DNA from: Nectonema munidae
Lineage: Eukaryota > Nematomorpha > Nectonematoida > Nectonematidae
DNA length: 64,000 bases
Reading direction: 5' to 3'
Assembly: GCA_030549495.1 (NCBI GenBank)
Contig: JAUIRK010000095.1
Coordinates: 1-64,000, forward strand
In this document: piece by piece, positions 11,039 to 23,000 of the stretch
How positions within the stretch are numbered: position 1 is the first letter of the stretch
How the letters are laid out: each line of letters opens with the position of its first letter
Program-made: the position numbers and the translations under genes
The notes under the pieces: generated by a model
Database searches by the model: none
Told to the model about the DNA's origin: nothing
The model's input: only the letters and a program-made list of their open reading frames with translations

Positions 11039-14000
11039 CTTAATCAAAATATTTAATTTCATTAGAAAAAAATACAAATCTAGTGAAAATATATTAAAGA
11101 GTTGGTATGAGACTAAATATAGGAAATTTGTTTTTGTTGCATCCAGACCAACTAAATTTTAATTCATTTGGGCATTATCATAACTGAGATGGGATGCAAG
11201 TCTTTGGCCACCCAGAATCTACATATTTCTATCCAGGCTTTGTAAACTGTAAAGTGCGGATAAAAATCGGAAGTTGACAGTTACGGGTTATAAGCCCTTT
11301 CAAGTTAGCAAACAGGAAGGACGCCAAGTGTCTATATTGACTGTAGAAGAGACCATCAAAGTCCTATGGCCCTATTAGCGCTCATCTACTGCTACACAAG
11401 ATGCCTGAAGCTCAGTGCTTCAACCAAGCATGAACAGCGGCTAGTACCTAACGTTTACCGTAACAATTACGCTTCAAACGTAAAGATATTTTATGTTTTT
11501 TCTGCTTTTGCTGATTAAATAAATATAAACAAAAATTTAAACCTTTAAAAATACCTCTCATAATTGGAAAAAGTCACTTAAGAGAAAGGAGGGTATGGAT
11601 GGGTTTTATACTGATCAAGATTAGCCCACTATCCTCTACTCAACATTTATAAATGAATAATCATAGCAGCATTGTTGATTGCAAGAATGACACTGTTGAC
11701 TCCAAATTTGAGACTATTGATAGATGAACCCTATATATAGTGTAAATTTATTTTAGTTAACTTGATGAGGTAACATTCAACAGTCTGATACTTCCTTATT
11801 AAGCACTCCAAAAATTCGACTTACCCAGTGAAAAAGGACAAAAACCAGGTAAGAAATTGTAAGCTCTTTCTTTATCGTCATACAAAAAGCGTTCTGGCAA
11901 AAAATGTTGAGGATTTTGCCAATATTTTTTGTCTTGATGCATAAAATACATATTTCCTATGATGATGCTATTTTTGGGAATTGAGTATTTTCCTGTTACT
12001 ATCTCTTCTTTATTTAAATGCCACAAACCTTTAAAAAATATCACAAAAATAAATTCGATGTGTAAAATACTTTCCAAGTTTAGAAAGTATAAAATTTATA
12101 TCAATCGGAAATAAAAAAATCAAGTGAATCTGTTTATTTAATTTTGATAAATTGACCCAAATTAGGAAACTGCTCTCTTCTATAAATTCGAAATTTCAAA
12201 ATAAGTTAGCTAAGTAAGAATATTTTAACTTTATAATGAGAAAAACTTGTTAAATATTTAATAAATTCGCTGTTGTGTAAGATACTTCTTATTGGAAAAA
12301 ATCTAGTGAATGAAATCTGTGAAAAAAAAGTAAGTGAAAAGAGTTTGTCCCATAAGAAAAGAGTACGTCAAATAATTAAAAAAATATAATTCAAAATTCA
12401 TTAGCGTCCTTAATTTTTGACTTAATAGAAGAATTTTATTCGGTACAAAAAGATGCTTTCTATCTTTCATAGCGGTCACTTCAAAACTTCCCCTTTCGAC
12501 TTAACAGGGCAAAATACTTACACTTACGGGAACGGTCACCTATCCAGAACGGCCAATTATAAAAAGTCGCGCGAATGACCGCTATGCACAGATTTTACAG
12601 ATTTTCTTTGCACAGAAATTTATTCAACAATGAAAATAATCTTTTAAAAGATGTTTAACTCAGCTATTTAAGGAGGAAAAAACGGAGGATTGGCGTCAGA
12701 AAGAACATGCGGCTATAAAAATTCTTTCTATGGTTATGTCTACAATAATGCTTTGGTAGAACAATCAGCGCAAAGATTGTTCTTGGCGGCGCACGGCTAT
12801 GAGGAAAAGAAAGAGACAAACATTAGGAAACATGTTTTAAGGATAACACATTTGCATTATGAAGGAGGTAAAAAGGCTGATAAAAATGTAGGTGATGTAA
12901 GATTTGTAGCATGGAATGTTAGCTCATTTAGTCGTGATGTAGGCGTGAGTAGTTAGGCGTGAGTAGGGCTGGTTAGATGCTGGATTCGATAACTCAAGGT
13001 CTTGGGTTCGATCCCGCATCAAGCCTGCTTTCCTCATAGTTCAATACAAGCGGCGCAATTGTGCCTTTTCGATGAAAACACCCTGCGGTACCTTTACCTT
13101 TACCTTTTAAGATTTGCAGTATGGAATGTTAGCTCATTAGTTGGTAGAAGGATGGAGGTAAAGAATGTATCTAGTCAAACAAAAAGGAAATTGTATACAA
13201 ATTTTATGTTAATCAGATGATGAAAAATAACTCGAGGGCAACTTACTGAAAGAAAAATTGTGTAAGAAAGTGTTGGAGGTCAAAAGAGTTGGTGAGAGAC
13301 CTGCATTTGTTCCTCAAATTGGATGTAATGAGGTTAAAAAGGATACCATTTATAAAAAGCTTATTTTAGAAATAGAACATATAGGATTCAATAATGTCCT
13401 GGTAGTAGCACGTGGTTTCTACTGAAATGTGTATCATATGCAAATTGCATCGAAAGAATCTATGCTCGTTTTGGTATGCGGAGACAGAACAAATACAGAG
13501 GAGTATTATGCTCAAATAGATATTGTTTTAATAAACATTTGGTCTAAAAAGACTAAAAAGCTACTTTAAAGTCAGCCAGAACGTAAATCGAGATCAATTT
13601 CATGCTGATACAAAAAGAAAGGGCAAAGAAAGTAACGGATAAGAAAGTTATTCCAGGAGAACTACAACAAAGTCTGGTTGAGAAGGATGCAACTACGTTG
13701 GGAAAGAAGGAAAAAAACTCACTCTAAAAGCGTATAAAAATATAGAAATTAAGAAAAAGTGGATTCAAATAAAAGTTTGATGTGATGAATGTTTTATAAT
13801 TATATGAACAAAAAATGAACACGAAGTAAGAGTTGGATACAAAAACCCTGCTCTGAAAACTGCAGAAGATGTGTGTCGAGTGAATAGAGATAATCCTGAG
13901 CGTGGTGAAACTTGGTGGTGGCTACAAGATCTTTGAGACGCTATTAAAAAGGAAGAAAAAGCTTTAAAAGTTGGAAGAAAAATATGCCTGATGAAATTAA

Positions 14001-17000
14001 GACTTGTTATATTAGAGATAAGAAATTGGGAAAAATAGCAGTGACAAAATCAATGAAAAATGAATCAAAAAAGAGTTTCAATATTTCAAAAACTTAGAAG
14101 TATGCAGAAAGGCTCAAAACCATTACAGGTAGCACCTGTATGAAAAACAAAAGTGGGGACATTGTATATACGTAGGACGATCATGAAAGAGTTTAGCATA
14201 TGGAAGCTATCATGTATGAAGGGAAAGAATAGGATGGGATTGTGAATGCTGAAAAAACTGAAGGTCCAGTCATTGAATGGGCCTTGAGAAGGAGAACTGT
14301 GAGAGAGAGTTTAGTTCAAGCATTTTGATGTAAGGGTTCATCAAGGGTCTCTTCTCTCACCACTTTATTTGCAAATTTGTTAGATGTAATATCTAAAACT
14401 GAAAGGAAGGCTGATTTGCATGAACTAATGTATGCAGATGATTTAGTTTTGATGACAGAAATGATGTAGGTCCTGGAATTAAAATTTAAAAGTTGAAAAT
14501 CTATTTTTGAAGGAAAAAGCATGAAAGATAACATTGGCAAATCAAAAATTCTAATAAGTGGAACTGGATATGGTTATAACAGGAGCAGTGCAAGCAAAAG
14601 TTTATCCTTGTAAAAGAATTAAGGCCAACTGTATTCAATGCAAAACTTATCAGAAAGGTGTATACATACAGGTTGCACTAAAGTGAAGAGAGTTACTGAA
14701 AGGGTTCATAGTCAAAACGTCTGAAATCCAAAACGTCCGAAACCAAAATGTCCGAAAACCAAAACGTCCATAACCAAAACGTCCGAAAACCAAAACGCCC
14801 GAAAACCAAAACGTCCGAAACCAAATTTTTTAATGAATTGGGCTAAAAAAAAATTCATTTTAAAATTAAACACTTCTGAAGATTATGATTTTAAAATATA
14901 TAACCCAATTTTGAAAAAAAGTCTCGGAAAAAGTTATACTAATTAATTGAATTTGCAAGACTTTGAAAATTAGACTTGCTATCAAAAATCAAAGGAAAAA
15001 CTACACGATTTGAATGGATTTTAAGAGATTGGAATGAATTTTTATCTATTTCAGTAAAAAGACACGCTTGATTATAGTGCATTTTTCATTTAAATATAAA
15101 ATGTGTAAAGTTTTAAACTAAAAAACTAGAAATAGATTTTTTTTAAATAAAAAAAGTTTTGTACTCAATTTTTCAGTTTTTTTCCTCAACAATTTTGATT
15201 CTTGAAAAAAAATGTTTTTTAGGGTTCAGATACTGTTAATCTAATTTTCGGACCTTTTGGTTTCGGACGTTTTGGTTTTCGGACGTTTTGGTTTCGGACG
15301 TTTTAGTTTTCGGACCTTTTGGTTTCGGACGTTTTGGTTTTCGGACGTTTTGACCAGGCACCATTGAAAGTATGGATAACGTTACTGGGACCTCTACGAC
15401 ATTTGTTTAGTTAGTGTTAATAATAAAATAAATTTTTATTTGTTTAAAAATAAATTCATATTTTATTTTCAATAATAATAAAAATAATAATTGACTAATT
15501 AACGAATTATCTTATAAACAAACAAACTTGCTTGTTAACTAACTAATCTATATTGTTATATAAACGCCTGGATCTTTGATAACAGTGATTACCAGACTCG
15601 ACTAACCCCTCTCTTAAAATAAATGTCGGATACCCTATTTATTGGAATAAGAAAGTACCGTATATCTTTGAATATAAGTTGAGGTTTTTTTTCATTGAAA
15701 TCAAGCATGAAATTAGTGCTCCGACTTATAGTCAAGTCAGCCATGATTAGAGAAAATACTTGCCACTAGACCAAAAATGTATCGTGATTGGTATGTTGGG
15801 CCAATGAGCCATGACATAAGTCATTGTGAGTTGCATTGGTCATAATTAAAATTCCAAGAAAGTAAAACACTCATTCAAGATATGATATAGTTTCTAAATA
15901 TTTTTTTGAAGTGACCGCTTTTATGCCAGTGGGGGATCCAGCAATCTTTTGTGGGGAGGGGGGGGGGGGGTATACTAATATTATCAAAATATTTTAAACA
16001 TTTTATTAGGGAAGAAATTTGAAAACGTATGTAAAATAAACGATTAAAATTATATTACAAAGTCTTTTCTTCTTTCTTTTTGCTTTGAAAATCGATCAAT
16101 GACTTCATCAATTTTGATTTCTATTTTAGGGTGGAGGTACATGAGAACAAGTCCTGTTAGTCTCTCGTCGCTCATACGATTACGTAAATAGTTCTTTAAA
16201 ATTCTTAAAGAACTAAAAGCTCTTTCTGCTGAACATGTAGTGATAGGAACAGTGCAGAAAATTGTCAGAAATTAACAGCAACCTTAATTTTTCTTGAATA
16301 GATTGCTGGTGGGGGGGGGGGGGGGGGTATGCATCCCCCTATCCCCCCTCTCGGTCCATCCCTGTTTTATGCTATTAAATATTTTAGTGCCCACCTTATA
16401 GAACCACTAAATATAGAAAATGAGCCTATCAGAGGTGCTTTTTTGTTTTTAAAACTATTCAATAATTTAATTCGAGCAAACGGATAATCGATATTTTTGT
16501 AAATTCTCGTGTTAGCGACGATAAAAGGTATTGATAATAAAAATAATAAGTTGATACGTATTTTATTCTTGTGCAATGAATGTTAATGAAAAGTTCATTG
16601 TAGTGGATTTCACTGCTAAGATCAATATATTGTATATTAAATCTTAAGGCTTTGCTCCAACCAATCATCGACAGCTAGAAGTCGATACGTACCTTTTTGG
16701 GAAACAATGATTTATACTATCACAGTCAAAAAATTTACCTTTACATGAAGAAGACTTTACATGAATCTTTTATAATTTGATTTATTGATACATTTTATGA
16801 TAAACAAATAATTACATTTCTCTTAATTTTGTCCCATTTTACGAATCTTATTCCTTAAAAGGACAAAACTAGAAGCGCCTATTGTTCAAATGTCGCAAAT
16901 TATTTAAAATCAGAGTCTCCCAGAATTTGAATAAAAACTTCTCTTCTGAATCTTATGACGAAAGTATTATATATATTTCACAATCACTCTATGATATAGT

Positions 17001-20000
17001 ATGAAATTTAAGCTTACCTGTAGGAGATATACTAGACATTCGCAAAGACTCCATTATGAATGCTAGAGTATAAGGACAATAAAACTCTTCTTTCCAAGTT
17101 ACAAAGTTTTTATTCAACTTTTTTCTTATGCTTGCCACTTCTTTATAAATTTTTTCTTGGCAATGCGAATACGTAGCTAAGTACAAAATGATCCAGTTCA
17201 TAACACTAAGAGAGGTGCTTGACGCGGAAAAAAAGACCTCTTCTGATAAAACTAGAATATCTTCCTCTGAAAAAAGTTTCTGAGAAGCCGTATGTTTTCT
17301 TGAATAAATATAATTCATAAACTAAGCTACGCGCCTTGTAAATAGAAAAAATCTTCTATACAAGCTATTTATTGACAAAATTGTGGACAAGTTATCTGCC
17401 AGTCTAATAAGTAAGATATCTCATTACTAATTATTAGGAGATTTCAAGGGATTTCGGAGGATTACGTTGGATTTCAAAAGAAAAATTATGATAAAATTTC
17501 ATTATTTTTCATTTTGTCTTATGTATAACTATGAATTAAAACAAAAATTTATCAATATTCTGGAAATTTTGAAAATATTTACGATATTTTGGGAGTTACG
17601 TGGCCTTTCATAAGAATGTACACTCTAGTTTCTCTGAATTTGAGAGTCTAGTTCAAGATTCGATTGGTATCAGAGTAAACATGCAAAAGTAATACTAATA
17701 GTATAAAAAACATTGATTACTTTTGATTCTCTTCATATTGAAATAGTTATTAGCTTAAATTTTCTCGGCCTGCCTGACTAACAATAAGAACTTGAAATAG
17801 AGTGGCCGTGTTAATACCTTGGCAAGTAAGTTGGGCCACCTTCTTAATAAAACCTTCAATTGAAAATTTTTACTTCTTTATAAAACTTTATTTCTACCAC
17901 ATCTCTATATATTATAGCATGATTAACTTGCGATTTACTCATAATAACTTTTGAGTAAAAAGCTCTAAGAATATATCACACATCTCTACCTTTTTCGAGA
18001 CATATAATCTTTTCAAGTTTGCCGGTATATACAACATTAAAGTCATTAAATTAAAATTATTATTTGAACCAGGGCTGTAGAGTCTGAGTCGATGAAGTCG
18101 GAAATTCTAAGGGGATGGGAGTCGGAGTCCAATTCGGACATTTTCGCTCCCACTCCTCAACCTTAATAAGAACCCACCTTTTTATTCGTATCCTAAAAAC
18201 AAAGATCACTGAATTATAGAGCTATCAATGAAAGCTTGAACTTACAATTGTGAAAAACTAAATCTTAGTACAATAACAAATACAACGACACCTAACAAGC
18301 GATATGCTTAATTCTTATACAGATCCTGACTGCTAAATATCTTCACGTAATATTAATAACAGACTGAAATTCTTCACATTCATTTTTAACATGCATGTGT
18401 TTTTTGTATGTGTGTTCTCTCCTTTTTCCCTCTTTATTCTTTTGTTAACAATAAATAAACTTTGCATGGCTTTAGAGTAAAGTAAAGAAAAACTAATACA
18501 AATATAATACTTTTAGAATAAAGCGTTAATTAGTTAAGCTAAAACTTTTGATATACTCACAATCGATTTTATTGATTATTCTCTATTTTTAGATTTTTTT
18601 GCAGACTTTCTGATGTACTTTTTAAATTTTGTATCTCATTAAATAAATGTCTTCTTCTTCTAAATCCAAGTACAGATAAAAGTAAAGCATTTGTTGTGAT
18701 ATGAAAACAGTATTAAAGGACTATTCAAGTGCATACGTTTGTGACATAAGGATTTTCTCTCTAAAGAATAGATTAAGATCATACTAAATGTGTTTATTGT
18801 TGTGCAGATATTTAAAATCTTTTAAGTGAAATGGAACAGCGTACCAGGGATCTTCCTACAAATTAGGTGAATTTTATGGAATTCAGTGACATTCATTCAA
18901 ATCTGGTGAAACTTGTTCAAATTTGATAATTTGGTTAAATCCAGCAAAAAAATATGAAAATTATTCAAATTTCCCCGGAGTTTAATCAATTTCGCTGTAA
19001 TTCAGTCACATCCGATTAATTTCGACCTTTAAAATCCGGTGTTTGTACGAACCCCTTTATTGACTGCCTTGATGATCTGCTCGCCTATCTCACACGTAGT
19101 TCGAACATGAGCATTTAGTGTGGCACCTTGCATTTCTATTATTTGAGACACAACCTAAACTTTTTTAAAAAGCATTCCTACACTGTATAAATTATTATCA
19201 ATGATGTAAACATTATATAGTCACTAATTGCTTTATTTGTTTTATGATTAAATAATAAATTTGTAAATTTTTTTGAGAAAATGACTTAGTCATTTCTCTA
19301 GAAGTAGCTATAATATTAAAAAAACATACAAAAATAGATGGTGTCAAACCTAGAGCTGATCAAAGAAAACAGATTTCAAATTAAAATTCCGCACATTGAA
19401 TTTACTTGAAATCAGAAAATCAAATCTTGATAACAAAAATGAAGCAGACCAGTGAAATAATTTATGAATAAAATAAAAATAATAATTTATTTATTATTTT
19501 TTAAAAATCTCCTTAAAAATTTCCAAAATTTTATTTGTTTCTCTAATTTTTTTATGAGCGATAACATCAAAAAATCTACATTCACTTTTTTTAAAATTTG
19601 AATTATTCTAAAGAATTACAAATTTTTGGGGTTTTTTCAAAATGTCCATTTTCAAAATCAAAAAGCATATTTTAACAGGAACGAACTTCATAAAATTTAA
19701 AAAAAGTTATAGATAAATTTATTCAAAATTCATGTTAATATTTTTTCGCTTTTTTATGTAAATAGCTAGTTTTCTTATTTTTTTTAAATAAAATGATTTT
19801 GACGACTTTACTACAGTAATAATTAAAAAAGGGAAAAAAAAGATAAAATTTAAGATTTTTTAAAAATTTGGATTAGACTAGTAAATAACAATTTTGGGTA
19901 TTTTAAAATTTGTAGTGTGGAAATAAGTTTGAAGTCGATGTGCTTAAAACGAGGACTTGGTATCTATATTAAAAGCGTTTAGAAATGATGCATTGGAAAA

Positions 20001-23000
20001 TTTTTGGCGTTTAGAATCGTGTTTAGATGCTAAATTTTTTTCTGTGTAGTATCAGAAATAAGGCATCTGAAGTAAAAAATTCAAAAGAGAGAGAGAGAGC
20101 AATACTTTTGTTTTTTCTGGAACAAGAAAAAATCCAATACATCTTGTATGCAATTTTCATCAAACTTCTCACTTTTTTCTTTCAACTGAACTTTAAAAAA
20201 CTCTTTAATATCATTTTCATAGGTATTCTAAAATTAAAAAGATAACTAAATTATTCTTTAGAATTGGAAGATTTAATTAAACATGTTTCTGTGCAAGTTC
20301 ACTAGGGACTGCCTAATGAGAATCGGGTATGATAGGCGATTGTCTATCATATAACAAAGAAAATCATCATTAAATAAAAGAAGATTTTTGTGATGCAATG
20401 CAAATTTTGATTCACTTCTCTGTATTAATCTATCAAAACTTAATGTTTTAATATAAAATTCATTCTTCTATTTTGATTACTGATAAATTACTAATTTTTA
20501 GTGGATAAAAATGTTTTATGCAGCATCTATAACGAATGATCGCCCACTGAGATTCTTTCAAAATAAAAAATAACCCATTATGAAGTAAAAAGTGGAGTTA
20601 AATCTTTCACATTTTTCAAACTTTAATTTTAAATCTTCATTGCTCTTAAGTTCAATAAACCCTTCCTAAAAATTTGTTTGGACAGACAAAACCAAAATCA
20701 TACTTCATATTACAAGAAAAAGGATTCATCACTCATTCCATATTTTGGGATAAAATAAATCATCAATTCTGAAGAATCAGTGATCATTCAGTTAATTTAT
20801 AATTTACAAAAAAATTGAATTTCTGTCTTCATTAGATTCTTATGCAAAAGTGAGTTTTTGAAAAAATAGTAGAATTTTTGTTTATTTATATACAATGCAA
20901 AAATATTTACATAAAAAAATTTGCCCACCTGAATTCCATTTTCGCTTAAAAGTTCGCCCACGTTTAGGAAACCCTGGTTTAGATCATGCACATGTTTCTA
21001 TTCGCTTCACTGAAGCATGTACACAATTTTTTCGATATAAACAAAATTGGGTATAGCATAACATACTTACTTTATAAGCGTTGTATTCGAAAAAACTAAT
21101 CTTTTTCATCCATGGGAAGAAATTAATCAGACCTGTTTTGTTAATGGCTCTTTTGAAATTGATCTTTAAACTTTTGTGCATGCTATTCATCTCTTTGTCG
21201 CCAAATTCAAACCTATTTGCAAAATAAAATTTCTATGTATAGCTAGGATTAGCGAGAAATATATATTTTGCTATGAAAACTAAATAAACTTGGATTGAAT
21301 ACTCAGTACACTTAAATATATTTTATAATATTCAACTAATTATTTGATTTTAACAAACTTAGAGAGATCTTAATTCACCTTTACTTCTCACTCTCTGCTT
21401 TTATAACTAATCATAAGCTCTAATTTTACAATGTGGCATATTTTTGCTTTGATCACGATCCAAAATTCCGCCAAGACGAGTAGATTTGTAAACAGTGCGT
21501 CTACAGCTAAGCCATTGGACGGCATATTTTTATATAATAAATTGTTTAGAAAGTATTTACTAAAATTAGTGTATAAATGGTATTTTGAAAATAAATCTTT
21601 CTGCTTTATCAATTTCAAATAGCATATTTAATTCATATAATATACAACTCTGCTCCTGAACATGCCAATGAAACATATAAGGATTCGCTAATATAATAAT
21701 ATACGGCCTTTATTTTTTTAAATGCTAAATATTTTGAACTTAAGATAAAATAGACTAAAATTTGTCTAAGTCGATTGAGCATTTGACAGAATAAAAGACC
21801 CTTTTTCCTATCTTTTTCATGCAAAAATTTTTGTCTGCATCCAATTCTTGAGTCGAATTTTTCTAGATTCAAGCCTAATGCATAAAATCTATTTAATAAT
21901 ATATAATTATTTTATGCAATAGGCGAAGAGGGCTCCAATGGAATAGATTATTATAGAAGAATGCAGCATTTTTTGCGAGTACCAATAAAATAGTGAGCCT
22001 ACTATTTTAGCATAACAAAATATTTTAACAAATTGTCAAGTGCCATTCTACGCCGTACAATTCCACTTTAGCAAACTTTCTATCAATAATTTTGGGTTTT
22101 TTGTCAAAGTCGCAGGTGATACATCTCAAAATATAATTTTATAGACAAGGACCACATTTATAGATAGATTCTGCACCCCAAATTTAAATAAAATCAATTT
22201 AAACATCCGATGACCCAAAATGATGTGCCACTCGATTAATTTACCACTTTAAAATTCATTTGAAAACGTTTTATATACCTTTTTGCTGAAATCAAAGTAA
22301 TGACAAAATTCTCATGACTTTACCTTTTTGTCTGATAGACGTGAGTTTGTCCGGTAAAAAAGTAGAATTTTTTCGTCTTAAACGTATTCTGGAAATTATA
22401 ACTTTCGTTTCTTTTAGATTACTAACGAATATAAACATAATCTTGTCAATTAATAAATCAGAAGTATAAATTCCTTTTTGTAAACTTTGTTTCCTTTGAA
22501 ATGATATATTTGACAGATATGCCCATTAATAAATTAATCAAAAATATGTATAACAAGAAGAAAAATGGACAATTTATTGTCATAGAAAAACTTAACAAGA
22601 GATTCAAAGCTTAACCTCCTTTATGAAAAGTATAGTTATTATGAATTGAATTATAATAATATAAATTGATTCTTTTAGCCTTGTCGCTATAACCAAGATA
22701 AAACAATACAAAAAATTAATCACTCTACAAAAATTACATGGCAAAAAATTATCATTATACTCTTCCAGGCTTGATTTGCTTTAAAGATCTATTTAGTAAC
22801 TACAAAAAGAGAAGAAGTAGCGTTGCAAAACTTTCATTTCTTAAAAAAGTATATGGTTATTTATATACTGATATTGTTTTGGAAAAGTCTATGTTAGGCT
22901 GATCAAATGACCTCTTTAGACGGATCAATAACTACTGAGTGCCGGTTTTTTACCCTGGTTTTCTTCCTCTGAAGAATTCAAAGGTTTTTACGGTTAGGTA

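Noticed and set aside
20797-20991. Extra P450 exon around 20930-20990
   Set aside because: The peptide does not match P450s, and the real exon 4 at 20141-20227 fits phase and conserved sequence.
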